A stretch of 41,230 bases of DNA from Alphaproteobacteria bacterium MedPE-SWcel (GTDB taxonomy: Bacteria; Pseudomonadota; Alphaproteobacteria; Rhodobacterales; Rhodobacteraceae): NCBI GenBank assembly GCA_001874255.1, contig MPDC01000032.1:1-41230 (forward strand), in the 5' to 3' direction. Under the pieces are notes generated by a model, which ran no database searches, was not told the origin of the DNA, and saw only the letters and a list, made by a program, of their open reading frames with translations. The position numbers were made by a program, and so were the translations under genes. Positions 7,689-16,031 of this stretch are shown piece after piece (the first letter of the stretch is position 1; each line of letters starts with the position of its first letter).

Positions 7689-9217
7689 CCGATACGCGGG
7701 AGAACTCCCAACCCTACGTGCTGCGCTTGCATGATGCGGACAATGTGCTTGTGGCGCTCCAGCAGATTCCGCCCGGGGCGTCGTTGCCCGGGGGGGGCAA
7801 CGTCCATGAAGGCGTACCGGCCGGGCACAAGATCGCGTTACGCGCTATCGCTGCTGGCGAGAATATCCTGAAATACGGACAGGTAATTGGTTCCGCGACG
7901 ACGGACATCGCGCAGGGGGCGCATGTCCACGTGCACAATCTTGGAATGGGCCAACACAAGCAGGACTATAGCTTTGGATCTGCGGCGCATCCGCTTGGGC
8001 GAGTGGAGGCGGACGCGACTTTTGCAGGTTTCCAGCGGCCGTCGGGACGGGTCGGGACGCGGAACTACATCGGCATCCTGACCTCGGTGAATTGCGCGGG
8101 GTCGGTGGCCCGGTTCATCGCCGAGGCGGCGATGCGCGACAACCTGTTGGACGGGTTTCCAAATGTTGACGGGATCGTGCCCATCGTCCATGGGACCGGC
8201 TGCGGCATGTCGGGCCAGGGCGAAGGCTATGATACGTTGTTCCGGACCCTTGCGGGCTATGGTCATAGCGCCAATTTTGGGGCGATCCTGATGATCGGCC
8301 TTGGGTGCGAGGTCATGCAAATTCCCGATCTGATGGATCGCAAGGCCCTGAAGGACAAGGCCCGGTTTCGCTACATGACGATCCAGCAGCAAGGCGGAAC
8401 CCGCGCCACGGTGGACAAGGGCGCCGCAATCCTGCGCGAGCTTGCCGCCGAGGCCAACAAGGCCGTGAGGGAGCGCTCGCCCGCCGCCAATCTGGTGTTG
8501 GGCATGCAATGCGGCGGCTCTGACGGATATTCGGGTATCACCGCCAATCCGGCGCTGGGTGTCGCGTCCGATATGCTCGTGCAACACGGCGGCACGTCTA
8601 TTCTGTCGGAAACCTCCGAGATCTACGGGGCCGAGCATCTCTTGACCCGGCGGGCGATGGACGAGGCCACCGGGCGCAAGCTGATCGATCTGATCGACTG
8701 GTGGGAGGAGTATACGGCGCGCAATTTTGGCGAGATGGACAACAATCCCTCGCCGGGAAACAAGCGGGGCGGTTTGACCACCATTCTGGAGAAATCCCTC
8801 GGTGCGGTGGCAAAGGGCGGCAGCGCGCCGCTCTCGGGGGTTTATAAATACGCGGAACCCATTGACAGAAAAGGCTTTGTTTTCATGGACAGCCCCGGCT
8901 ATGACCCCTGTTCTGTCACCGGGCAAACGGCGTCGGGTGCGAACCTCATCGCTTTCACGACCGGGCGCGGCAGCGTCTCTGGCTATCAGCCTGTTCCCTC
9001 GATCAAACTGGCGTCAAATCCCGACCTCTGGTCCCGAATGGAGCCGGATATGGACGTCAACTGTGGCGATATCCTCGACGGGGTGACCCTGGCGGAAAAA
9101 GGGCAGGAGATCTTTGATCTGATGCTGGCCGTCGCCTCCGGAGCGAAGACCAAGAGCGAGGCACAGGGGTTCGGCGCGGTGGAATTCGTGCCTTGGCAAA
9201 TCGGCGCAGTCATGTGA
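7685..9217 (+). CDS. UxaA-family (altronate/galactarate-type) dehydratase
   Basis: This 510-residue protein has both parts of altronate-type hydrolyases. The N-terminal SAF domain (residues about 8-85) includes VPAGHKIALRAI. The long C-terminal dehydratase region includes GRVGTRNYI, the HGTGCG cysteine motif, MQCGGSDGYSG and PGYDPCSVTGQ. Family members remove water from sugar acids such as altronate or galactarate, using iron and conserved cysteines. No sugar-acid genes are nearby; doeB, doeX and doeD follow 300 bp downstream on the same strand. GTG at 7685 is chosen because AAGGAG precedes it and because homology begins there, although the frame is open from 7523. Its substrate may be a hydroxylated acid linked to ectoine or hydroxyectoine use, which is inference. 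Confidence 0.8.
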   Translation: MTDTRENSQPYVLRLHDADNVLVALQQIPPGASLPGGGNVHEGVPAGHKIALRAIAAGENILKYGQVIGSATTDIAQGAHVHVHNLGMGQHKQDYSFGSAAHPLGRVEADATFAGFQRPSGRVGTRNYIGILTSVNCAGSVARFIAEAAMRDNLLDGFPNVDGIVPIVHGTGCGMSGQGEGYDTLFRTLAGYGHSANFGAILMIGLGCEVMQIPDLMDRKALKDKARFRYMTIQQQGGTRATVDKGAAILRELAAEANKAVRERSPAANLVLGMQCGGSDGYSGITANPALGVASDMLVQHGGTSILSETSEIYGAEHLLTRRAMDEATGRKLIDLIDWWEEYTARNFGEMDNNPSPGNKRGGLTTILEKSLGAVAKGGSAPLSGVYKYAEPIDRKGFVFMDSPGYDPCSVTGQTASGANLIAFTTGRGSVSGYQPVPSIKLASNPDLWSRMEPDMDVNCGDILDGVTLAEKGQEIFDLMLAVASGAKTKSEAQGFGAVEFVPWQIGAVM

Positions 9218-9513
9218 ACGCGAGCAGCGTCATCCTCTTGCCTGACGGCCTAGAACGTCTTGCCTGAGGGACTTGTGCCCCCCTCGTGTGAGCCCGGGTC
9301 TGATTGGCACCGCCTGACCGGCACCAGTTGGGCGGCGGAGGGCGGCTGCATGCTGCTCGGCCTTGCTCTTTTCCTGACGCCCGACCGGGTTGAATCGCGT
9401 CTGTGGTTGGTCGAGATGCCCGAAGGGGTTGAATTCACGCGGCGCCTTCGTATTGCTGGCGGTTGACCAAGCCACCTGAACCGGCTTGGTTCTTGTTCGC
9501 AAAGGACCACGAC
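9218..9513. other. Gap between UxaA-like gene and doeB
   Basis: A 68-codon frame (9260-9466) crosses this gap, but its product has no family resemblance I recognise and no good ribosome site, so I do not call it a gene. The last 20 bases contain AAAGGA, the ribosome site of doeB. A separate promoter for the doe genes may be here. Confidence 0.35.
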
Positions 9514-10506
9514 ATGAAGCCCAGCCCGATTTCTCCGACCATTCCGCTGGATCAGGATGGGGTCCACCATGGGTTCTTGAAACTACCCTACAGTCGTGAT
9601 GACAGCGCCTGGGGCTCGGTCATGATCCCGCTGACGGTGATCCGGAACGGCGCGGGCAAGACCGCGCTTTTGACGGGGGCCAATCATGGCGATGAGTATG
9701 AAGGGCCGGTCGCGCTGCAGGATCTGGCCTATCGCACCCGACCAGAGGATGTCACGGGGCGGCTGATCATCATTCCCTATTTCAACACGCCGGCCTTTCG
9801 GGCTGCCACCCGCACGTCGCCCATCGACCGGGGCAATCTCAATCGCGCCTTTCCGGGCCGTGCGGACGGGACGGTAACCGAGAAAATCGCCGACTATTTT
9901 CAACGCATTCTCCTGCCGATGGCGGATGTCGCGGTGGATTTCCATTCCGGCGGCAAGACCCTGGACTTTGTGCCCTTTGCGGCGGCCCATATTCTTGAGG
10001 ACAAAGCGCTGCAGGACGCATGCTATGCAGCGATGCGGGCCTTCAACGCGCCCTATTCGGTGCAGTTGCTGGAGATCGACAGCGAGGGGATGTACGATAC
10101 TGCGGTCGAAGAAATGGGCAAGGTTCTGGTCACCACGGAACTTGGCGGCGGTGGCAGTTCCTCCGCCCGCAGCAATGCCATCGCCAAGAAGGGGCTCCGT
10201 AATGTGCTGATCCATTTCGGCATCCTTCAGGGCGAGATGCAGATCGACCCGACCCTGTCCCTGACGATGCCCGACGGCGATTGCTTTTTGTTCAGTGAAG
10301 GCGACGGTCTGTTCGAGGCGATGCTGGATCTGGGCGATCCGGTTCAAGCCGGAGATGTGGTCGCGCGGGTCTGGCCCGGGGACCGCACAGGGCAGGCACC
10401 GGTGGAGTATCGCGCCTGCCGCAGTGGCATCCTGATCAGCCGCCATTTTCCGGGCTTGATCCAGACCGGTGACTGTGTCGCGGTAATCGGTGTGGTCGAG
10501 CGCTGA
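9514..10506 (+). CDS. doeB: N-alpha-acetyl-L-2,4-diaminobutyrate deacetylase DoeB
   Basis: DoeB removes the acetyl group from N-alpha-acetyl-2,4-diaminobutyrate, the product of ectoine ring opening by DoeA, giving 2,4-diaminobutyrate in the cytoplasm. The 330-residue protein is a succinylglutamate desuccinylase/aspartoacylase-type zinc hydrolase. The zinc ligands are visible as HGDE in GANHGDEYEGP and as the histidine of VDFHSGG; TSPIDRGNLNRAFPG and TTELGGGG are also typical of DoeB. ATG at 9514 is preceded by AAAGGA at 9 bases. It ends 1 bp before doeX, so the two are co-transcribed. Identification is strong from overall similarity to characterised DoeB and from the doeX/doeD context. Confidence 0.9.
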   Translation: MKPSPISPTIPLDQDGVHHGFLKLPYSRDDSAWGSVMIPLTVIRNGAGKTALLTGANHGDEYEGPVALQDLAYRTRPEDVTGRLIIIPYFNTPAFRAATRTSPIDRGNLNRAFPGRADGTVTEKIADYFQRILLPMADVAVDFHSGGKTLDFVPFAAAHILEDKALQDACYAAMRAFNAPYSVQLLEIDSEGMYDTAVEEMGKVLVTTELGGGGSSSARSNAIAKKGLRNVLIHFGILQGEMQIDPTLSLTMPDGDCFLFSEGDGLFEAMLDLGDPVQAGDVVARVWPGDRTGQAPVEYRACRSGILISRHFPGLIQTGDCVAVIGVVER

Positions 10507-10507
10507 T

Positions 10508-10987
10508 ATGCTACTGGATCAGCGTGACCTTCATATCCTGCGCATCCTGTCCCGCGATGGCCGCATCACAAAGGCCGCTCTTGCGGATCAGGTTGGCCTG
10601 TCACCGACCCCTTGCTGGGAGCGGCTCAAGAAGCTGGAAAAGGCGGGACTCATCGATGGCTACGCGGCTCAGTTCGACCTGAAGAAACTTGCACCTCATG
10701 TGACAGTATTTGTCGCGGCGGAACTGGCCGATCACACCGCGGCGAGTTTCCGCGCCTTCGAGGCGGGCATGCAGCGCTACGAAGAGGTGACCGCCTGCTG
10801 GGCGCTGGGCGGCGGCTTCGACTATCTTCTGCAAATCGTGACCTGCGATATCGATGCCTATCAGCGCCTGATCGACGAGATGCTGGAGGCGCGCATCGGA
10901 CTGAGCCGGTATTTCACCTATATCGTGACGAAGCCGGTCAAAGGGGCGGGGCCACCTCCGTTCGAAATCTTGTTGAACGGCAGATGA
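10508..10987 (+). CDS. doeX: Lrp/AsnC-family regulator DoeX
   Basis: This 159-residue regulator has an N-terminal helix-turn-helix (residues about 5-55, LDQRDLHILRILSRDGRITKAALADQVGLSPTP region) and a C-terminal RAM-type effector domain. In ectoine degraders the AsnC-type DoeX is encoded between doeB and doeD and responds to ectoine-derived metabolites such as acetyl-diaminobutyrate or diaminobutyrate. ATG at 10508 comes 1 bp after the doeB stop, so it is translationally coupled; an in-frame ATG at 10490 would overlap doeB. The order doeB-doeX-doeD matches known doe operons, which supports the name. Confidence 0.85.
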   Translation: MLLDQRDLHILRILSRDGRITKAALADQVGLSPTPCWERLKKLEKAGLIDGYAAQFDLKKLAPHVTVFVAAELADHTAASFRAFEAGMQRYEEVTACWALGGGFDYLLQIVTCDIDAYQRLIDEMLEARIGLSRYFTYIVTKPVKGAGPPPFEILLNGR

Positions 10988-11153
10988 TTCCTCTGCCAGT
11001 GCGCCGATCTTTGGTCAAATCTCCTGATCCGGTCATGGAAAATAGGTTCTGAAATTTCCGCACCGGGTCGGGTGCCTCACAGGGTGTCCTGACTGTGGAA
11101 ATGGCCGTCAGCCGCAGAAGGATGCGATCGGGATCTGGTCATGCTGACCTCAG

Positions 11154-11234
11154 ATCCCACATCCCACATCGCACATCCCGGACGCGTGCGCGGCAGGCGG
11201 CGCAAGGCAGGCGGTGCAAGGCAGGCGGCGCAAG
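11154..11234 (+). repeat. Two tandem repeats in the doeX-doeD gap
   Basis: Nearly four copies of a 7 bp unit (ATCCCAC, ATCCCAC, ATCGCAC, then ATCCCG) cover 11154-11180. They are followed by three copies of a 14 bp unit, GCAGGCGGCGCAAG, at 11193-11234, with one T for C change in the middle copy. The 14-mers end about 10 bases before the doeD ribosome site. They may be slippage repeats or regulator sites. Confidence 0.85.
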
Positions 11235-11258
11235 GCAGAGCAACAGGAAGAATACGAC

Positions 11259-12632
11259 ATGCTGAAGAACGACCAACTGGACCAATGGGACCGCGAGAGT
11301 TTTTTCCACCCCTCAACGCATCTGGCCCAACACGCCCGAGGTGAGAGCCCGACGCGCGTGGTCAAGACCGCCTCCGGCGTGTTTATCGAAGACCGGGACG
11401 GCACGCGGTTGCTTGATGCCTTTGCCGGGCTGTACTGCGTGAACGTGGGCTATGGTCGCCAGGAGATCGCCGAGGCCATCGCGGATCAGGCGCGGGAACT
11501 GGCCTATTATCATTCCTACGTCGGCCATGGCACGGAAGCGTCGATCACCCTGTCAAAGATGATCCTGGACCGCGCGCCAAAGAACATGTCCAAGGTCTAT
11601 TTCGGTCTCGGCGGATCGGATGCCAACGAGACGAATGTCAAGCTGATCTGGTACTACAACAACATCCTTGGCCGCCCCCGGAAAAAGAAAATCATCTCTC
11701 GCTGGCGGGGCTACCACGGATCAGGTCTGGTGACCGGATCGCTGACGGGGCTGGAGCTGTTTCACAAGAAGTTCGACTTGCCCGTCGATCAGGTCATCCA
11801 CACCGAGGCGCCGTATTATTATCGCCGGGCCAATCAGGATCAGAGCGAGGCCGAGTTCGTGGCCCATTGCGTCGCGGAACTCGAAGCTTTGATCGCACGG
11901 GAAGGCGCCGACACGATCGCGGCTTTCATTGGTGAACCGGTTCTCGGAACCGGCGGAATAGTCCCGCCTCCCGCAGGTTACTGGCCCGCAATTCAGGCGG
12001 TGCTGAAGGCCCATGATATCCTTCTTGTGGCCGACGAAGTGGTGACCGGATTTGGTCGCCTGGGGACGATGTTCGGGTCGGATCACTATGGCATGGAGCC
12101 GGACATCATCACCATCGCCAAAGGGCTGACCTCGGCCTATGCGCCGCTCTCGGGGTCGATAATCGGCGACCGGGTCTGGTCGGTGCTGGAAAAGGGAACG
12201 GATGAGAACGGGCCCATTGGCCACGGCTGGACCTATTCGGCTCATCCCATCGGTGCGGCGGCCGGGGTTGCGAACCTCAAACTGCTCGATGATCTGAATT
12301 TGGTGGCAAATGCGGGCGAGGTCGGAGCCTATCTCAACGCCAGCATGGCCGAAGCACTGGCGGCGCATCCCAATGTCGGCGACATCCGCGGCGAAGGCAT
12401 GTTGTGTGCGGTGGAATTTGTGAAAGACAAGGACAGCCGCATTTTCTTTGACGCCGCAGACAAGATCGGCCCGCAGATTTCGGCGAAGCTGCTTGAGCAG
12501 GACAAGATCATTGCGCGTGCGATGCCGCAGGGCGACATCCTGGGCTTTGCGCCGCCATTTTGCCTGAGCCGGGAAGAGGCCGACCGGGTTGTCGCAGGCA
12601 CGCTGCGCGCGGTGACATCGGTTCTTGGCTGA
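11259..12632 (+). CDS. doeD: Class III aminotransferase, probable DoeD (diaminobutyrate transaminase)
   Basis: This 457-residue PLP enzyme has the class III omega-aminotransferase features: FGLGGSDANETN for phosphate binding, SRWRGYHG, the Asp that contacts the pyridine nitrogen in LVADEVVTGFGR, and the Schiff-base lysine in IAKGLTSAY. In the ectoine pathway DoeD moves the gamma-amino group of 2,4-diaminobutyrate to an acceptor, giving aspartate semialdehyde, which DoeC oxidises to aspartate. The doeB-doeX context supports that role, but the fold also covers other omega-amino acids. ATG at 11259 is preceded by AGGAAG at 8 bases. No doeC follows. Confidence 0.75.
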   Translation: MLKNDQLDQWDRESFFHPSTHLAQHARGESPTRVVKTASGVFIEDRDGTRLLDAFAGLYCVNVGYGRQEIAEAIADQARELAYYHSYVGHGTEASITLSKMILDRAPKNMSKVYFGLGGSDANETNVKLIWYYNNILGRPRKKKIISRWRGYHGSGLVTGSLTGLELFHKKFDLPVDQVIHTEAPYYYRRANQDQSEAEFVAHCVAELEALIAREGADTIAAFIGEPVLGTGGIVPPPAGYWPAIQAVLKAHDILLVADEVVTGFGRLGTMFGSDHYGMEPDIITIAKGLTSAYAPLSGSIIGDRVWSVLEKGTDENGPIGHGWTYSAHPIGAAAGVANLKLLDDLNLVANAGEVGAYLNASMAEALAAHPNVGDIRGEGMLCAVEFVKDKDSRIFFDAADKIGPQISAKLLEQDKIIARAMPQGDILGFAPPFCLSREEADRVVAGTLRAVTSVLG

Positions 12633-13034
12633 CCGCTGTTCGGCTCAAGGGCAGGCGGTTTATCGGCCCGGCGGCCGTTGCGAGCGCTACCAGACGCGCC
12701 TTGTGTTCACTGCGTTCCAAGGGGCTCGTGGCGTCTGATGCGCGCGCCGCGGGCCGGGCCGCCTTCTGTGACAGGCGCGATGTTCATTGGAATGCGAATG
12801 CCGTTGATGCCTTCAACCTGCTGAAATTTTTATGAAAACGCGCAGTGGGATCCTCCGAGCGCACCGGCTGGTCGGATCGAAAGCCCCTCCGCGCAACGCA
12901 GTTTTCACCTCCGCTGCTGGCCAGCGACGTTGCGGAAACCGCGTCGGGAGAGTGTTATTTTTATGATGCATTGACAGGAGGTGGCCAGATTTCCAATACT
13001 CGAGGTGGGATTTCGGGTGGAATGGGGCGGACAA
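12633..13034. other. Intergenic region between doeD and the SARP-like gene
   Basis: A GC-rich stretch (12640-12780) is followed by a more mixed region. I find no gene with a start, ribosome site and recognisable product. A strong AGGAGG at 12976-12981 is not followed by a well-spaced in-frame start for the next gene. Two in-frame GTG codons at 13005 and 13017 make the regulator start uncertain by up to 18 residues. Confidence 0.4.
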
Positions 13035-14615
13035 ATGGCCGAAGAAACTGCCTTTCATGTCAATTTGTTTGGCCCGTTCGAGGTCACTGCTTTGGATGGA
13101 ACTGTTGTTCATGTTCCGAGTAAGCGCGGCAAGGCATTGATCGCCGCCCTCGCAACCGGTCGCAAGGGGCAGCGCACGCGTGACTGGCTGCAAAAGCTCC
13201 TGTGGCAGGGTCGGGGCAGGTCGCAATCTTCCGCAAGCCTGCGCCAGGAATTGCGGCTGATCCGAAAATCGTTTGATAATCCAGAGATTGTGTTGTCGGA
13301 ACATGGAATTCTGACCCTGAACCCTGATCTCGTGTCATCCAATGCCGATCGCCTGCAGAGCGGAACCGACGTTGCCGATTTTCTGGAAGGTCTGGATTTG
13401 CCCGCGCCCTTTGATGCATGGCTTGCGCAGCAACGGCAGCAAACCGGCGGCGTGCCGCAGGCGGGCGGAGAAGGCGGCACAGTGCTGTCCGAAGCAGCGG
13501 CCTCGACCGGCGAGCCGATCATCTATTTTAGGCGCGATTCGTCGGATGAGATGATGTTGGAGGTCGCCAATGAGGTCTTCCAGAGCCAGATCGAGAAAGG
13601 CCTCACTGATTTGGCTCCCTTGGATATCCGCAGCACGACGTCGGATCTCGTGGCTGCCAATCACACCCTTCTGAAAACGCAAATTCTCGAATCCGGGCAC
13701 GAGACGTTGCTGCGGGTGGTCATGCCGGGGGCCGGGGCGGGGCTGCAAAACTGGACGGCGCATTGGCGGGGGCAGACCCAGTTGCTTCTGGGCTGTGAAA
13801 ATGAGGATCTGCTGCAACTCGCCTATCGGGCTCAGGAGGCGGCCGTCGATGCATTGACCGTGAGCGAAGCCCGCAAGAACCGGATCAGTGCCAGCCTTCT
13901 GGGATTTCGGGCGCTGCGCAGCATTTTCAGCATGGAACGGTCGGATCTGGATCAGGCCGATATTGATTTGCAGCGTGCGTATGAGCTGATGCCAAAAGGT
14001 GTGTTTCTGGCCTGGCGTGCCTTCATACAGGCCAACCTGATCGTGGAGAGCACGGATCTGGACCCGGGATATCAGGCGGAACTGGCAGCAGATCTCGCGC
14101 GCCGTGCCCTGCTGGAAGAGCCGGAGAACGCCGCCCTCAAAGCTGCCGCGTCACATGTATTCCTTTTGACAGGACAGGATGCCACCGTGGCGGGCGAACT
14201 GGCCCGGGACGCGACGGCGTTGAACCCTGCGAACCCGTTGGGCTGGGCCTCCCGGGCGAATGCAGAGATCGCCGCCGGGCAGATCGAGGCCTCGGTCGAG
14301 TTTTCGCGCCGCGCTCTTCAGATCGGGCGTTTCTCCCGGTCGCGACATTGGTGGGAAATGCAGGCGGGCGTGTCTGCGGCGCTGGTTGGTAACTACGAGG
14401 CCGCCCGTGACCATAGCCTGATGGCGCATTCCCTCGTTCCGAGCTTTCGTCCCCCTTTGCGCTATTTGGCGGCGCTGGAAAACCAACGCGGTGACGAAGC
14501 GGCGAAGGATGCTGCATTGGAGAAAATCCGCGGCCTCGAACCTGATTTTGACCTCAAGGATCTGGCTGAACCCAATTACCCTGCCGGCAATCTCAGGCGG
14601 GCGGGCCTCGCCTGA
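13035..14615 (+). CDS. SARP-like regulator: winged-helix domain plus TPR-like repeats
   Basis: The product is about 526 residues. Residues about 5-100 look like the OmpR/SARP-type winged-helix DNA-binding domain that starts FHVNLFGPFEV and contains a region like KRGKALIAALATG. It is followed by a short linker, a middle domain and a helical C-terminal half with TPR-like repeats rich in A-x-x-L/A pairs (about residues 270-500). Proteins of this build, common in proteobacteria beside signalling ATPases and enzymes, activate neighbouring genes. It lies 130 bp upstream of the GHT-repeat gene on the same strand and is a natural regulator for that cassette. ATG at 13035 is used because domain similarity begins directly after it; GTG at 13017 or 13005 is possible. 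Confidence 0.75.
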   Translation: MAEETAFHVNLFGPFEVTALDGTVVHVPSKRGKALIAALATGRKGQRTRDWLQKLLWQGRGRSQSSASLRQELRLIRKSFDNPEIVLSEHGILTLNPDLVSSNADRLQSGTDVADFLEGLDLPAPFDAWLAQQRQQTGGVPQAGGEGGTVLSEAAASTGEPIIYFRRDSSDEMMLEVANEVFQSQIEKGLTDLAPLDIRSTTSDLVAANHTLLKTQILESGHETLLRVVMPGAGAGLQNWTAHWRGQTQLLLGCENEDLLQLAYRAQEAAVDALTVSEARKNRISASLLGFRALRSIFSMERSDLDQADIDLQRAYELMPKGVFLAWRAFIQANLIVESTDLDPGYQAELAADLARRALLEEPENAALKAAASHVFLLTGQDATVAGELARDATALNPANPLGWASRANAEIAAGQIEASVEFSRRALQIGRFSRSRHWWEMQAGVSAALVGNYEAARDHSLMAHSLVPSFRPPLRYLAALENQRGDEAAKDAALEKIRGLEPDFDLKDLAEPNYPAGNLRRAGLA

Positions 14616-14650
14616 GGCCCGGCCGCGGCCATGGTCGCGGTCAAGTTTTC

Positions 14651-14672
14651 TCACGTATTTTTCACGGTGAGC
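14651..14672 (+). promoter_or_regulatory. Candidate direct-repeat operator upstream of the GHT-repeat gene
   Basis: Two TCAC-starting units lie 11 bp apart, at 14651 and 14662, with a further TCAAG at 14641. The segment TCACGTATTTTTCACGGT is matched at 16 of 18 positions by a sequence at 18111-18128, after the subtilase gene. Eleven-base spacing puts both units on one helix face, as in known SARP operators. Assigning it to the neighbouring regulator is inference. Confidence 0.45.
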
Positions 14673-14745
14673 GTCGCGCACGGCCTGTTTTCCTGCGCGG
14701 TATTCGAAGGGATCATTCATTTTATAACCTAAGGGACTGGGGACG

Positions 14746-16029
14746 ATGGCGCGATTTGGACACACGGGACACACTGGCCACACTGGACATACAGGGCACA
14801 CCGGACATACAGGGCACACCGGACATACAGGCCACACGGGCCACACTGGGCATACAGGACACACTGGGCATACAGGCCACACGGGTCATACAGGGCACAC
14901 GGGTCATACCGGTCACACAGGTCACACAGGCGCATCCTTTGCCGGGTCTGGGCACAGTGCCGCGATGATGACCGCGCTCATGCTGACGCGCGAGGGGATC
15001 TCCGGAAGCTGGCAACCGCCCCAGGTGACGACAGGCAATATTTTTGACAGCCCGAACCTTGGTCATCTGTCCGGACCGCCTCAAACAGCGGTGATTGATT
15101 ACGAGCTCATGGCGCCCGTTTTTATCGATGTGGTGCCGTCGGATGGCGGGAACACCCATGGGGTGGCCTATGTCTGCCATTCCGACGCGCTCCATGACGG
15201 CCCTCTGGTCGAGCTGATGCGCCTTGCCGCGCCGGGACCAGATGTTTTTGCCCAGCAGTTGGATTACCTTGATTACTATGCGGATCTGCGGGCCGACCGG
15301 ATGGAGGAAATCGATGTCCAGTTGACGGATCTGACATCCTTTTTTGCGGCGCTTGCGCATATCCATCCGGCCCGCAACAAGGCAACTTTGGCATTTCTGC
15401 AGGCGGCGCTCCGGTTTTGCGCCACAGTCCAGTTCCGGATCAAACACGGCTTTGGATGCCCACGCCCCTCCAGCCTTGCGCCGCAGATCCAGCCGATGAT
15501 CCAGACCCCCGCGCATGGAACGCTGCCCAGTGGTCACGCAACCGAGGCCATGTTCCTCGCCACATTGTTCAAGGCGCTGGCGGTGGAGCTGTCACAGGCG
15601 CTGGAAGGAGACACCGCGGCCTGGCTGCAGCAGTTCAACACCCAATGCGACAGGCTGGCGGTGCGGATCGCCGCGAGCCGCACCGTCGCGGGCGTGCATT
15701 TTCCCGTCGACAGTGCCGCCGGTGCGGTTCTCGGCGACACGTTGGCCCGCTATGTCCTGGCGCGGGTCCAGACGGCGACCCCCGATGGCGACACTGCGGA
15801 GCCCCCCCTGGCCTGGCGCAAGCTCGATGCGGATATGGCGGCCTTCGGGGCCGCGGATTATACCTTCGATACGATGACAGCCCTGCGCGCGGGGGGGGCG
15901 ATCAATGGTGAGACGGTGACCACCGTGACGACCGAAGATCTGTCCTTGCGCTATAGCCCGCAACTGGACTGGCTGTGGCAATCCTGTGTTGCAGAGCTTC
16001 GGCGTGGTGCCCCAGAGCAGGAGGGCTGA
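14746..16029 (+). CDS. PAP2/vanadium-haloperoxidase-type protein with 19 N-terminal Gly-His-Thr repeats
   Basis: This is a 427-residue protein. After the four residues MARF come 19 uninterrupted GHT triplets (residues 5-61), then a soluble PAP2-type domain. The acid phosphatase/vanadium haloperoxidase motifs are all present: KHGFGCPRP (KxxxxxxRP), LPSGH and SRTVAGVHFPVD (SRxxxxxHxxxD). No signal peptide or membrane segment is seen, so the enzyme is probably cytoplasmic and could be either a phosphatase or a haloperoxidase. The histidine-rich arm may bind metal. The stop is 2 bp before the subtilase start, so the two are coupled. I know no described protein of this exact build. Confidence 0.85.
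   Translation: MARFGHTGHTGHTGHTGHTGHTGHTGHTGHTGHTGHTGHTGHTGHTGHTGHTGHTGHTGHTGASFAGSGHSAAMMTALMLTREGISGSWQPPQVTTGNIFDSPNLGHLSGPPQTAVIDYELMAPVFIDVVPSDGGNTHGVAYVCHSDALHDGPLVELMRLAAPGPDVFAQQLDYLDYYADLRADRMEEIDVQLTDLTSFFAALAHIHPARNKATLAFLQAALRFCATVQFRIKHGFGCPRPSSLAPQIQPMIQTPAHGTLPSGHATEAMFLATLFKALAVELSQALEGDTAAWLQQFNTQCDRLAVRIAASRTVAGVHFPVDSAAGAVLGDTLARYVLARVQTATPDGDTAEPPLAWRKLDADMAAFGAADYTFDTMTALRAGGAINGETVTTVTTEDLSLRYSPQLDWLWQSCVAELRRGAPEQEG
14758..14928 (+). repeat. 19 x 9 bp in-frame repeat encoding GHT
   Basis: Nineteen 9 bp units of the form GGN-CAY-ACN follow one another without interruption. The protein repeat is perfect, while the DNA units differ at the third codon positions. Neighbouring pairs such as GGACATACA-GGGCACACC recur, so part of the array seems to have grown by duplicating an 18 bp unit. 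Copy number could vary between strains. Confidence 0.95.
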
Positions 16030-16031
16030 GC

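Noticed and set aside
11154-11234. CRISPR-like array before doeD
   Set aside because: The units are contiguous 7 and 14 bp tandem repeats without spacers, and no cas genes are present.
14151-14882. Minus-strand frame with repeated Cys-Pro-Val units opposite the GHT repeats
   Set aside because: It is the antisense reading of the 9 bp GHT array and lacks any other support.
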